NCBI RefSeq assembly: GCF_900156155.1 | Contig: NZ_FTMD01000009.1 | Coordinates: forward strand, 185,227 to 249,226 | DNA from: Aromatoleum tolulyticum | Lineage (GTDB): Bacteria; Pseudomonadota; Gammaproteobacteria; Burkholderiales; Rhodocyclaceae | DNA length: 64,000 nucleotides | Direction: 5' to 3' | Shown: piece by piece, positions 42,633 through 51,890 of the stretch | Layout of the letters: each line of letters begins with the position of its first letter | Position numbering within the stretch: position 1 is the first letter of the stretch | Program-made: the position numbers and the translations under genes | The notes under the pieces: generated by a model | Databases searched by the model: none | Told to the model about the DNA's origin: nothing | What the model saw: the letters and a program-made list of their open reading frames with translations, nothing else

Positions 42633-42760
42633 CTACCCGACGGTATAGCCGCCATCGACCACGATTTCCTGTCCGAAAATGTTTTTCGCAGCGTCAGAGG
42701 CCAGAAAGACGGATGTCTCGGCAATTCTTTCCAATCCGCAGACTTCATAGAGCGCTGCAT
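42633..42760 (-). pseudogene. C-terminal remnant of an SDR-family dehydrogenase
   Basis: The minus strand reads GLERIAETSVFLASDAAKNI then FGQEIVVDGGYTVG and a TAG stop at 42633-42635. The FLASD...GQxxxVDGGY pattern is the conserved C-terminal end of classical short-chain dehydrogenases. Upstream sequence in the same frame runs into the antisense of the DUF3616 gene with no SDR features, so only ~40 residues survive. Confidence 0.75.
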
Positions 42761-42779
42761 CTTCCGGAGAACACGTCCT

Positions 42780-43868
42780 ATGCCCAACACCCGAAACCCG
42801 AACGCCGTTCGTCTGGAGTTCGCGCCCGGCTCCCTGGTTCAAAACAATTTGTCGGGTGCGGCCTTTACCGGCGACTGGCTCTGGGTGGCAGGCGACGAAG
42901 CCTGTGGCCTGGACCGCCTGCGCCGGCTCGACGCCGTGGGCCGCGAAGCCTTGCGTTTTGGCGAAGCCCGCGATTTCCCGCTGGCCGACCTGCTTGAACT
43001 GCCCGGTACGGCCGAAGACGAGGCCGATCTGGAAGGCATGGCGGTGGCCGATGGTTACCTCTGGGTGGTCGGTTCGCATGGCCTCAAGCGCAAGAACGCC
43101 AAGCCGGACCGGGACCACGCCGACAACGCCAAGCGGCTGGCGAAGGTGGCGCTCGACGGTAACCGCCGCCTGCTGGCGTGTCTGCCCGTCGAACCCGACG
43201 CCCAGGGCGAGCCCTGCCTGGTGCGCCAGGCGCAGGACGGTCGGCGGGCATTGCGGCTGAAGGGCGATTCGCAGGCGAATCTGCTCACCCGCGCGTTAGC
43301 CGACGACCCCCACTTCGGGCCCTACATGGCGATCCCGGGCAAGGACAACGGCTTCGACATCGAAGGTCTGGCGGTGGACGGACACCGGCTGCTGCTCGGC
43401 CTGCGTGGCCCGGTGCTGCGCGGCTGGTCGGCGCTGCTCGAGATCGCGGTCGAGGCGCGCGGCGATCACCTGCACCTGGTACCGCTGGACGACAGCGGCA
43501 CGCTGCTGCGCAAGCACTTCCTGCAGCTCGACGGCCTGGGCGTCCGCGACCTGCACTTCTCTGGTGACGATCTCTATATCCTCGCCGGTCCGACTATGGT
43601 GCTCAACGGCGATATCCGTGTTTTCAAGTGGCCGCTCGCCAGACCCACGATGAAAGCCAACCGGGAACCGGCGCGTTTCGAAACGGCGCTGACAGAGTCG
43701 GTTTCGCTGCCCCACGGGCGTGGCACGAACCGCGCTGAGGCGATCTGTGACCTGCCGCCCGAAATCGCCGGTGGCAAGCCCAGCTGGCTGGTGCTCTACG
43801 ACGCGCCTGGCGCCGATCGCCGGGACGGCGAGCACGTTGTCTTCGGCGATCTGCTGCGGCATGAATGA
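42780..43868 (+). CDS. DUF3616 domain protein
   Basis: This is a 362-residue protein from the ATG at 42780 (GGAGA nine bases ahead). Conserved segments are LSGAAFTGDWLWVAGDEACG, EADLEGMAVADGYLWVVGSH, FDIEGLAVDGHRLLLGLRGP, GVRDLHFSGDDLYILAGPT and NRAEAICDLP. The repeated EGxAVxxGxLxxxxG pattern suggests a beta-propeller. No signal peptide is visible. The function is unknown. The gene begins immediately after the SDR remnant. Confidence 0.85.
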   Translation: MPNTRNPNAVRLEFAPGSLVQNNLSGAAFTGDWLWVAGDEACGLDRLRRLDAVGREALRFGEARDFPLADLLELPGTAEDEADLEGMAVADGYLWVVGSHGLKRKNAKPDRDHADNAKRLAKVALDGNRRLLACLPVEPDAQGEPCLVRQAQDGRRALRLKGDSQANLLTRALADDPHFGPYMAIPGKDNGFDIEGLAVDGHRLLLGLRGPVLRGWSALLEIAVEARGDHLHLVPLDDSGTLLRKHFLQLDGLGVRDLHFSGDDLYILAGPTMVLNGDIRVFKWPLARPTMKANREPARFETALTESVSLPHGRGTNRAEAICDLPPEIAGGKPSWLVLYDAPGADRRDGEHVVFGDLLRHE

Positions 43869-44021
43869 GGCTTCCCGGCCTGAGTCGTCAGGGGCCGACA
43901 GCGCGGCAACTCATCGAGCAGCGGGACTTTGCGCGCCACGATCAAGTCTTCGTCCGCACGGCAGTCACACCCGTACAGCCAGAGCGCGCCTGATCGCAAG
44001 CGGGGGCCGAACGCTGGAGGA

Positions 44022-45704
44022 CTATTCGGACGCGTTCGCGTCCTGCTTCAGGCGATAGGCAAGCTGGCGTCGCGTGACACCGAGAAGGCGCGCCGCGTGG
44101 GTCAGATTGCCGTTCGCGCGCCGGACCGCGAGTTCGACCAGGCGCCGCTCGTGCGCTTCGAGATCGAAGCCTTCGTTGAGCAGCGCGTCGTAGAGCCTGC
44201 CGCGGTTCGCTTCCACGGCATCACCGATGAAGCCTTCGCGGCCGATCTCGACGCCGTTCTGCGGTTCGGGGGCGCCGGCCGCGAACAGGTGCTCCAGTTC
44301 GATCTGCCCGCCCGGTTGCGCAAGCAGCACGCCGCGTTCGATCAGGTTTTCCAGTTCGCGCACGTTGCCGGGCCAGTCTTGCGCGAGCAGCGCCTGCATC
44401 GCGCGGTCGGTGATGCCTTCGATCTTCTTGTGGTAGGTCGGGGCGTATTTTTCGACCAGGGCCGCGGCCAGCAGGGGGATGTCCGCCTTGCGCTCGCGCA
44501 GCGGCGGAATCGTGACGGGATAGGTTGCGAGCCGGTAATAGAGGTCGGCGCGGAACCGTCCTTCGGCGATGGCTGTTTGCAGGTTCACGTTGGTCGCGGC
44601 GACGAGGCGCACGTTCACCTTGCGCGTCTGGTCGTCGCCCAGCCGTTCGATCTCGCCGGTCTGCAGCACGCGCAATAGCTTCACTTGTGCGGCGGGCGAC
44701 AGGTCGCCCACTTCGTCAAGGAACAGGGTGCCGCCGTTGGCGCGCTCGAAGCGCCCCGGGCGCGAATGCTGCGCGCCGGTGTACGCGCCCTTCTGCACGC
44801 CGAAGAGTTCCGATTCGATCAGGTCGTGCGGGATCGCGGCGCAGTTGATCGCGACGAAGGGCTGGTCCGCGCGGTCGCTGTGCTCATGCAGCCAGCGCGC
44901 GAACATCTCCTTGCCGACGCCGGTTTCCCCGAGCAGCAGCACGCTGATCGGGCTCTTCGCGGCCTTGCTGACGAGTTCGAATGCGGCGCGGAATCCCGGC
45001 GAGCTGCCGACGAGCCGGCCGGCCGGGGTCTGCTGCGCGGACAGGGTGGCCGTCAGCTGCTTGACGTCGTCCTGCAACTGGCGGAGCTTGCATTCGACGT
45101 TGTCGGGCTGGAAGTAGTCGAGATAGTCGTCGTCGAAGTTCCACGCCTCGGCCGGCTTGCCGACGATGAAACAACGCGGGTCGCCGCGACCGGTGCATTC
45201 CATTTCGCGAAACACGATGAAGCGCTTGAGGAAATAGCTGGTGTAGCCGGACGCATAGCCGACGAGGCTCCAGCACGCGACGTCTTCGCCGACGCCGAAG
45301 TGCTGGATGTGCGACTCGGCTTCCCACGAGTTCTGCCATTCGACCTCGCCGAAGAAGGTGCCGGCCTCCCAGTCGATCTTCGCGTCGAGGATGGTCGCCT
45401 TCACCAGACCTTCAAAGGCATGCAGCTCAGGGCCGATCTGGAAGGCGTCGTAGGGGTTGAGCTGATTCGAGAGCTTGCAGGCGAGTTCCGCGTCATGGCG
45501 ACCGGAGGCGAAGCCCATGCGCAGCAGCACGCCCTTCGCCCGCTTGGCGCCGAGCGAATCGAACAGCTCCTTGCGCAGCGCGCCGAAGGCCTGCGCGTGG
45601 AACATCAGCATGCGGTTCTCGCCGAGCCAGATGTGCCCGCTGTCGAGGTTGAAGCGCAGCCGCGAGCGCAGGTTGAACTGCTCGATCAGCTTCTCGTGTT
45701 GCAT
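44022..45704 (-). CDS. dmpR: Phenol-responsive sigma-54-dependent activator (DmpR/MopR/PhhR family)
   Basis: This is a 560-residue protein from the ATG at 45704 (GAGGAGAGACGTCCGG ahead). Residues ~1-190 form the XylR-N/V4R sensory domain. His95 and Trp123 align with the phenol-contacting His106 and Trp134 of MopR, and Cys144, Glu167, Cys170 and Cys178 align with its zinc site, all at a constant offset of 11. The AAA+ domain (~215-455) has GETGVGKE, the sigma-54-contacting GAYTGA and a Walker B LFLDEVG. The C-terminal Fis-type helix-turn-helix is NLTHAARLLGVTRRQLAYRL. It should activate the promoter at 30669-30685, 14 kb away. It ends the same-strand run that begins with the DUF1302 gene. Confidence 0.93.
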   Translation of the reverse strand: MQHEKLIEQFNLRSRLRFNLDSGHIWLGENRMLMFHAQAFGALRKELFDSLGAKRAKGVLLRMGFASGRHDAELACKLSNQLNPYDAFQIGPELHAFEGLVKATILDAKIDWEAGTFFGEVEWQNSWEAESHIQHFGVGEDVACWSLVGYASGYTSYFLKRFIVFREMECTGRGDPRCFIVGKPAEAWNFDDDYLDYFQPDNVECKLRQLQDDVKQLTATLSAQQTPAGRLVGSSPGFRAAFELVSKAAKSPISVLLLGETGVGKEMFARWLHEHSDRADQPFVAINCAAIPHDLIESELFGVQKGAYTGAQHSRPGRFERANGGTLFLDEVGDLSPAAQVKLLRVLQTGEIERLGDDQTRKVNVRLVAATNVNLQTAIAEGRFRADLYYRLATYPVTIPPLRERKADIPLLAAALVEKYAPTYHKKIEGITDRAMQALLAQDWPGNVRELENLIERGVLLAQPGGQIELEHLFAAGAPEPQNGVEIGREGFIGDAVEANRGRLYDALLNEGFDLEAHERRLVELAVRRANGNLTHAARLLGVTRRQLAYRLKQDANASE

Positions 45705-45777
45705 CCGGACGTCTCTCCTCGCCGTGTGGGGGCATCGTTCAAGCGATGCCCTCTCATTGGTATTCGCAATTTTCAAG

Positions 45778-46809
45778 CTACTGCCAATTATCCCCCGCTG
45801 CAGTGACATTCATCAGCTTCGCGAAGCGCTTTTTGAAACCTTCGTCGTATTCGCCGCCGACGCGGGAATCGCCGTTTTCACGGAAGGCTTGCTCGACTTC
45901 CCGCCAGTCCGCCTCGGTGAGGTGCTCCAGCGCCGCGGGCAGGATGATCTCTTCCTCGGTGTTGAGGTGACGCCACTGCGATTCGATGAAGGCATCGACC
46001 GTCAGGGCGAGCGTGACGAGTGAGGAACGATCGGTGCGGCAGCGCTCCACGGCGGCCTCGACATCCGCGACAATCGCGCCGCCCTCCTCGTGTTCGTGGC
46101 GCAGCACCGCGAGGATTTCGTCCGCGTCGCGGGTGCGTGCCGCGAGTTTGCTGAAGAGGAACCGCTCTTCCTTCGGATGGTGCAGCACCTCGGGAAAGGA
46201 CTTGATGTAGTGCAGCAGGGCGGCAATGAAATCGAGGTCCGGCAGGGTGTCGCGCTCGCGCGCCTCGCGCATCGCGGCGCGCAGCCCGGCGAGCACGGAC
46301 GCGATCGAGCGATGCTCGTCCAGGATGATCCCGATGGCCGCCCGCGCCGCACCCGCAGGCATGTTGCGCTCGACGGTCGCGACCAGCACCGGCAGGCGCG
46401 CCTGGGCCAGCACCTTCTGCGTCTGCGAGCCGGGAACGAACGCCTGCAGGCCGCGCCGGCCATGCGAGGCCATGAAGATCAGGTCGCAGCCGCGCTCTTC
46501 CGCGACCTGCAGGATCAGCTCCCACGGCCGCGCCCCGGTGCGCACGACGGTGTCGCACCGCAGTTCCACCTGCCCCGCGGCAGCCTTCGCCTTGGCGAGG
46601 ATGGCGTAGGCGTCGCCCGCGGCCTCATCAATATAGTCCTGCGGCGCCAGCGTGCGCTGCAGCGCGCCCTCGCCGCTCGCGCCGAAATCCTCGCGGGCGG
46701 TGAAGAAGGTGATGCGCGCGCCCAGCGTGCGGGCGAACTCGACCGACTGGGTGACGAGATTCGTTGCCAGCTCGGAACCATCGAGCGGCACCAGCAAATG
46801 ACGGTACAT
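45778..46809 (-). CDS. Universal stress protein fused to a hemerythrin HHE domain
   Basis: This is a 343-residue protein from the ATG at 46809. Residues 1-150 are a UspA fold (MYRHLLVPLDGSELATNLVT, FMASHGRRGLQAFVPGSQTQ and KVLAQARLPVLV), retaining an ATP-binding G-x2-G-x9-G(S/T)-like segment. Residues ~160-325 are a four-helix hemerythrin-like cation-binding domain (ILDEHRSIASVLAGL, LHYIKSFPEVLHHPKEERFL, LRHEHEEGG, WRHLNTEEEIILPAAL) with the expected His and Glu ligands. Fusion of the two is uncommon. It may sense or buffer oxygen, iron or nitric oxide during solvent stress. It lies 23 bases after the RND gene. Confidence 0.88.
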   Translation of the reverse strand: MYRHLLVPLDGSELATNLVTQSVEFARTLGARITFFTAREDFGASGEGALQRTLAPQDYIDEAAGDAYAILAKAKAAAGQVELRCDTVVRTGARPWELILQVAEERGCDLIFMASHGRRGLQAFVPGSQTQKVLAQARLPVLVATVERNMPAGAARAAIGIILDEHRSIASVLAGLRAAMREARERDTLPDLDFIAALLHYIKSFPEVLHHPKEERFLFSKLAARTRDADEILAVLRHEHEEGGAIVADVEAAVERCRTDRSSLVTLALTVDAFIESQWRHLNTEEEIILPAALEHLTEADWREVEQAFRENGDSRVGGEYDEGFKKRFAKLMNVTAAGDNWQ

Positions 46810-46832
46810 GTTCAGTCTCCTGGGGCTCAGTG

Positions 46833-49232
46833 TCAGATGGCTACGGTTTTCTTCGGACGCAGCAGGAAATGACCCAGCGCAGGCAGCAGGATCAGCGCGC
46901 CCAACATGTTCCACACGAACATGAAGGCGAGGAGGATCCCCATGTCGGCCTGGAACTTGATCGGCGAGAACGTCCAGGTCGCGACCGCGATGCCCAGCGT
47001 GATGCCGGTGAGCACGACGACCTTGCCGGTGAAGAGCAGCGCCTTGTAGTACGCCTCCGACAGGCTCATGCCGTGCTTGAGTTGCGCGAGCGTGACCGTC
47101 ATGACATACAGCGCATAGTCGACGCCGATGCCGACGCCGAGCGCGATCACCGGCAGGGTCGCGACCTTCACGCCGATGTTGAGCCACACCATCAGCGCCT
47201 CGCACAGCACCGAGGTCAGCATCAGCGGCAGCACGGCGCAGATCACCGCGCGCCACGAGCGGAAGGTGATGAAAGCGAGCACGATCACGGCCGCATAGAC
47301 GAGGAACAGCATCTCGACGTTGGCCTTGCGCACGACGATGTTGGTCGCCGCCTCGATGCCGGCGTTGCCTGCGGCGTTGAGGAAGCGGATCTCGTCGCTG
47401 CCATGCTGCGCCGCGAAGGCCTCGACCGTGTTCACGACGCTGGTCAGCGTGTCGGCCTTGTGATCCTTCAGGTAGACATAGACCGTCGTCAGGTCGCAGT
47501 TCTGGTTGAAGAGTTCGCGCGGCGCGCGGGTGATGATCGCGTTCAGCATGTCCTGCGAGCGCGGGATCTCGAACCACTTCAGGCTGCCTTCGTTCATGCC
47601 GGCGTGCGACACTTTCGCGAGGCCGGCGAGCGAGCTTGTCGCCTCGACGCCCGGCAGCTGCTGCAGTTCGCGTTCGAGCGCGTCGACCGACATCAGCGTG
47701 TCGTAATGCGCGCAGGCGTACTGCGGCGTCTTCACCATCACGATGTACACGTCGCTGCTCGCCGCATAGTTGGTCACCATGAAGGCGTTGTCGCGGTTGT
47801 AGCGCGAGTCGGCGCGCAGTTCGGGGGCGCCCGGGTCGGTGTCGCCGATCTTGAGCTGGAAGCTGGTCGCCAGACCCACGAAGCCCATCACGACGCCCGC
47901 GGCGACGGCGATGGTCGCCCACTTGCGCTGGGTGAAGAGGTCGAGGAAGGCCCAGAACGCGTGCTTGCCGTGCCCCGAGTCGTTCGCCTCCATCGTCTCG
48001 GCGCGCAGGCTGCGCTCGGCGGCGACCGGGCTCACCCCGGTGTAGGACAGCAGGATCGGCAGCAGCACGAGGTTGGTGAAGATCAGCACCGCGACGCCGA
48101 TGCTCGCGGTGACGGCCAGATCCTGAATGACCTGGATGTCGATCACCATCAGCACCGCGAAGCCCACCGCATCGGCCAGCAGCGCGGTCATCCCGGCCAG
48201 GAACAGGCGGCGGAAGGTGTAGCGCGCCGCGACCAGCTTGTGCGTGCCGCGGCCGATGTCCTGCATGATGCCGTTCATCTTCTGCGCGCCATGGCTCATG
48301 CCGATGGCGAAGACCAGGAAGGGCACGAGCACCGAATAGGGATCGAGCTCGTAGCCCAGCGTCGGCAGCAGCCCGAGCAGCCACACCACCGCGATCATCG
48401 AACACAGCACAACCAGCAGGGTGCTGCGCAGGCAGCGCGTGTACCAGTACAGCACCGCGGTGCAGATCGCGATGGCGATCGCGAAGAACACCATCACCTG
48501 CTGCAGGCCGGCGAGGAGATCGCCGACGACCTTGGCGAAGCCGGTGACATGAATGCCGACGCGGTCGCTCTCGTACTTCGCACGCAGTTCCTCGATGCGT
48601 TCGGAGAGCTGCGCGTAGTCGATGCGCGCCCCGGTTTCGGCGATCTTTTCCTGCAGCGGCACGAGCACGATGCTGGACTTGTAGTTGGCGGCGACGAGCT
48701 GGCCGATCTCGCCCGAGCGCTCGACGTTGAGCCGCACCTGCTCGAGGCTGTCCGGCGAGCCATCGTAGTCGTCCGGGACCACCGGGCCGCCGTCGAGACC
48801 GTCCTCGGTCACACCGGTCCAGCGCACCGCCGGCGTCCACAGCGACTTCATGTAGGGGCGATCGACGCCGGGCAGCAGGAACAGCTCGTCGTTGATCTTG
48901 CGCACCGTGTCGAGGTACTCGGCGTCGAAGATCTTTCCTTCCTTCGCTTCCACCGCAATGCGCAGCGTATTGCCCATGCCGGCGAGCTGGCTGCGGTTCT
49001 CGAGGAAGTTCGCGATGTACGGATGCCCGGTGGGGATCATCTTCTCGAACGCCGCATTCAGCGACAACCCGAGCGATTGATAGCCGAGCACCAGCGTCGT
49101 GATCAGGCACAGCACGACGATCACGAGGCGGTTGTTGAACAGCAGGCGTTCGCCGAGCGAACCGGAGCGCGAGTCGAAGGCCGCGAGGTCGCCGATGACG
49201 ACGCCTGCGGGCATGGCGTGGGCGTGGCTCAT
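46833..49232 (-). CDS. RND/MMPL-superfamily exporter
   Basis: This is a 799-residue membrane protein with the duplicated RND layout: one N-terminal helix (LVIVVLCLITTLVLGYQSLG), a ~200-residue periplasmic loop, five helices (with FLVFAIGMSHGAQKMNG in the fourth-helix position), then the same again. It lacks the AcrB-type long C-terminus and belongs with the MmpL/hopanoid-exporter-like group found next to DUF1302 and DUF1329 genes in degraders of hydrophobic compounds. Its start overlaps the stop of the YCF48-like gene by four bases. Proposed role is transport of hydrophobic substrates or solvents; direction is unknown. Confidence 0.9.
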   Translation of the reverse strand: MSHAHAMPAGVVIGDLAAFDSRSGSLGERLLFNNRLVIVVLCLITTLVLGYQSLGLSLNAAFEKMIPTGHPYIANFLENRSQLAGMGNTLRIAVEAKEGKIFDAEYLDTVRKINDELFLLPGVDRPYMKSLWTPAVRWTGVTEDGLDGGPVVPDDYDGSPDSLEQVRLNVERSGEIGQLVAANYKSSIVLVPLQEKIAETGARIDYAQLSERIEELRAKYESDRVGIHVTGFAKVVGDLLAGLQQVMVFFAIAIAICTAVLYWYTRCLRSTLLVVLCSMIAVVWLLGLLPTLGYELDPYSVLVPFLVFAIGMSHGAQKMNGIMQDIGRGTHKLVAARYTFRRLFLAGMTALLADAVGFAVLMVIDIQVIQDLAVTASIGVAVLIFTNLVLLPILLSYTGVSPVAAERSLRAETMEANDSGHGKHAFWAFLDLFTQRKWATIAVAAGVVMGFVGLATSFQLKIGDTDPGAPELRADSRYNRDNAFMVTNYAASSDVYIVMVKTPQYACAHYDTLMSVDALERELQQLPGVEATSSLAGLAKVSHAGMNEGSLKWFEIPRSQDMLNAIITRAPRELFNQNCDLTTVYVYLKDHKADTLTSVVNTVEAFAAQHGSDEIRFLNAAGNAGIEAATNIVVRKANVEMLFLVYAAVIVLAFITFRSWRAVICAVLPLMLTSVLCEALMVWLNIGVKVATLPVIALGVGIGVDYALYVMTVTLAQLKHGMSLSEAYYKALLFTGKVVVLTGITLGIAVATWTFSPIKFQADMGILLAFMFVWNMLGALILLPALGHFLLRPKKTVAI

Positions 49233-50374
49233 TTTTTCACTTCCGCAACGAGGAGTTCCGGCTCGATGCGCGTGAGTCCGCGCGGTCCGGAAAGAATCAG
49301 GGCGCCGTCGGCGGCCTGCACGAGGCCGGTGAGACCGGAGGTGGGCGCAACGGTCAGCGCGACGAGGCTGCGACCGCCGTCGGTGCTGCGCAGCAGCCGC
49401 CCGCTCGCGTCACCGAGGATGATCGAGTCGTCGGCCAGCGTGCGGCCCGCGGCGATCGTCACCGGCTGTCCGGCGTCAATGCGCTCCCAGCTCGCCCCGC
49501 CGTCGGCACTGCGCCAGGCGTTGCCCCGCAGGCCGAAGGCGAGGAGCGTGTCGCTGCGCGTGCGCAGCGCGCCGAACCAGGTGCCGGCATACGGGGTCGC
49601 GAGCGCGCTGAAGGCGCTGCCGCCATCGGTCGAGCGGAACAGCGCGCCCTGCTCGCCCGCGACGAGGAGCGCATTCGCATCGCCGCGCACCTGATACAGG
49701 TGCTTGCCGCGCGGATTGGGGATCGTCCCCATCAACGAGGTCCAGCTCTTGCCGCCATCCTTGGTCGCCAGCGCGAGGCCGTAGGCCCCGACCACCCAGC
49801 CGCGGCTCTCGTCCGCGAAATGCACGCCGAGGAAAGGCTTGTCCGGGCCGTCGGCGACCAGTCCCTCGGCCTCGCGCAGCCGGCGCGCGGCGGCCTCGCG
49901 ATTGCCGGCGTCGAGATCGCCGCCCTCGCTCTCGCCGGCGCGCTTGCGCGCATCCTCGACAACGATCTGGGCCGCCAGCTTGCCGTCGAGCTGACGCGCC
50001 CAGGTTTCGCCGCCGTCCGCGCTATGCAGCACGACCCCGCTGTGCCCCACCGCCCACCCGAGTTGCGCGGTGGGGAAATGCACGTCGGTCAGCGCGACGC
50101 TCACCGGCACGCGGCGCGCCTGGCGCCAGTTGCGGCCGTGGTCGTCGGACAACAGCACGGTGCCATGCTCGCCGACCGCGACCAGGCGGTCGCCGGCACG
50201 CGCGACCGCGAGCTGGAGCGAGCGCACCGCACGCGCATTGACCGCAGCAGGCAGGTCGAGCAGATCGGAAATGGGGGCGGCCAACGCGCCACCGACACCG
50301 CCCAGCCAGGCGATGGCCAGGAGTGCGGCGGTGAGCGCGGTGCGGCGGATGCTTGGAAGATTTGGGCGCATCAT
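49229..50374 (-). CDS. YCF48-like/BNR-repeat exported protein
   Basis: This is a ~381-residue protein. The ATG at 50374 (Met-Met) is chosen because it opens a clean signal peptide (TALTAALLAIAWLGGVGGAL then AAP); a longer frame from 50437 adds 21 polar residues and lacks a ribosome-binding site. At least five repeats of the type VLLSDDHGRNWRQ, VLHSADGGETWAR, ATKDGGKSWTSL, FRSTDGGSAF and WRSADGGASWERI form a beta-propeller of the photosystem-II-assembly-factor-like (YCF48) family. In this gene setting (DUF1302, DUF1329, RND) such proteins are taken to be periplasmic partners of the exporter. Confidence 0.88.
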   Translation of the reverse strand: MMRPNLPSIRRTALTAALLAIAWLGGVGGALAAPISDLLDLPAAVNARAVRSLQLAVARAGDRLVAVGEHGTVLLSDDHGRNWRQARRVPVSVALTDVHFPTAQLGWAVGHSGVVLHSADGGETWARQLDGKLAAQIVVEDARKRAGESEGGDLDAGNREAAARRLREAEGLVADGPDKPFLGVHFADESRGWVVGAYGLALATKDGGKSWTSLMGTIPNPRGKHLYQVRGDANALLVAGEQGALFRSTDGGSAFSALATPYAGTWFGALRTRSDTLLAFGLRGNAWRSADGGASWERIDAGQPVTIAAGRTLADDSIILGDASGRLLRSTDGGRSLVALTVAPTSGLTGLVQAADGALILSGPRGLTRIEPELLVAEVKK

Positions 50375-50506
50375 CGGTACTCGGTTCGACACCGATCCCG
50401 CGCGCCGCCATACGGCGACGGGCGACGAATCGGACATGCAGGAGGGCGGAATCCGGCCCCGGGAGGAAGAGGGATCAGGGCCGGATCCGCAACCAGGGGA
50501 GGCGTA

Positions 50507-51859
50507 TCAGCGCACGCCTTCGGCGGCGACGGCGTCACCGGTAAAGAAGGTTTCCTGCTTGCGCGGCACGACCTTGAAGTCCTCGCCGTTGAGCGCCTGG
50601 ATCACGCTCATCGTGCCTGCCTGCAGGTTGAACACGGTCGCGGTCTTCATCAGCGTCGCCGGGATCGAGGGCACGACGAAAGGCGTGACCTGGGTGGTAC
50701 GCCACAGCTTGCCTTCGGCGTCATAACCATCGACCAGCGCGATCAACCAGGTGTCCTCGTCGATGTAGTAGCGACGCTTGGGCACCGCATGACGCTTGCC
50801 CGACGCGACGCTCGCCTCCACCACCCACACGCGGTGGCGCTCCCAGCGCACGTGGTCCGGATTGAGGTGGAACTTGGCAAGCGCGTCGTCCAGCTTCGCG
50901 CCGATCAGCCCGTTGTTGTTGTACGGGATCAGCATTTCCTGCTTGCCGATCAGCTTCCACTGGAAGCGGTCGAGCGAGCCGAAGAAGCCCTGCACCTCGT
51001 CGAAGTAGTTCGCCCCGGACGCAACGAAGTCCGGCGTGTCGTACGAGACGGTCGGCGCACGACGCACCCGACGCTGGCCGACCAGGTATTGCCATGCCTG
51101 GCGCGCGTTCTTCTGGTCGACGCTGTCGCGGATCACCAGCGACTCGCCGGCCTTGAACGGGGGCTCCAGCGTGTTGAAGCGGAACATGGCGTACTCGCCC
51201 GACCAGCTTTCCGGGGTCGCATCCTCGTAGTACTGCGGGTACTGGAACGATATCTCGTTGCGCGTCGCCAGCGTGTGCGTGCCGTCCGCGTTGCCGACGA
51301 TGTTCTTGAAGCGGTACTCGATCGACGGCGCCTCGACGCGCATCAGGTAGTTCCACATCACCTCGACGCCTTCCTTCGGGATCGGGAACGGGGTGCCGCC
51401 GATACAACCCTCGATCGAGTAGCCGCCGTCCTTCAGCTTGCAGCGGGTGGCGTTCCTGGCGACGTTGTCATACACCTTCTGCGGCGCCGCGGCGGTGCGG
51501 TGCGTCGGATAGACGTCGAGCCGGAACGACTCGGGATACTTCTGCAGCAGCGCCTTGGTCCCGTCCGACAACAGCGCGTCGTGCTGCGCGATGTTCTTGG
51601 CATTGACCTGGAGCACGGGTTTTTCGTTGGCGAAGATCTCGGTCGGGATGTCGCCCATCTTCTTGCCGGACAGCGGCTTGGTGACGCCGCCGTTCCATTC
51701 CGGAATGCTGCCGTCCTTGTTCCCAGCCTTCTCGCCCCCCAGCGGGGTCAGCGTGGTCTTGAGCTTGGCGGCCTCGTCGGCGCCGACCGCGGTGTGCGCG
51801 ACCTGCGCGCCGCTCAGCATGGCAGCAATCGCCGCCGACAGAATCAGATGCTTGTGCAT
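50507..51859 (-). CDS. DUF1329 family exported protein
   Basis: This is a 450-residue protein with a signal peptide (MHKHLILSAAIAAMLSGAQV then AHTAVGA). DUF1329 features include LTPLGGEKAGNKDGSIPEWN near the N-terminus, GVEVMWNYLMRVEAP, RRVRRAPTVSYDTPDFV and KRHAVPKRRYYIDEDTWLIA. The fold is LolA/LolB-like, suggesting a periplasmic lipid or hydrophobe carrier. It is nearly always next to a DUF1302 gene, as here (31 bases downstream). The function is not experimentally defined. Confidence 0.92.
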   Translation of the reverse strand: MHKHLILSAAIAAMLSGAQVAHTAVGADEAAKLKTTLTPLGGEKAGNKDGSIPEWNGGVTKPLSGKKMGDIPTEIFANEKPVLQVNAKNIAQHDALLSDGTKALLQKYPESFRLDVYPTHRTAAAPQKVYDNVARNATRCKLKDGGYSIEGCIGGTPFPIPKEGVEVMWNYLMRVEAPSIEYRFKNIVGNADGTHTLATRNEISFQYPQYYEDATPESWSGEYAMFRFNTLEPPFKAGESLVIRDSVDQKNARQAWQYLVGQRRVRRAPTVSYDTPDFVASGANYFDEVQGFFGSLDRFQWKLIGKQEMLIPYNNNGLIGAKLDDALAKFHLNPDHVRWERHRVWVVEASVASGKRHAVPKRRYYIDEDTWLIALVDGYDAEGKLWRTTQVTPFVVPSIPATLMKTATVFNLQAGTMSVIQALNGEDFKVVPRKQETFFTGDAVAAEGVR

Positions 51860-51890
51860 TCTCGTCTCCTCGATTTATGAATGTCTGGAA

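Noticed and set aside
45778..49110. 1110-codon minus-strand frame spanning the RND and UspA genes
   Set aside because: It is the UspA-hemerythrin frame extended by chance through the RND gene in another phase; both real genes have their own starts and domains.
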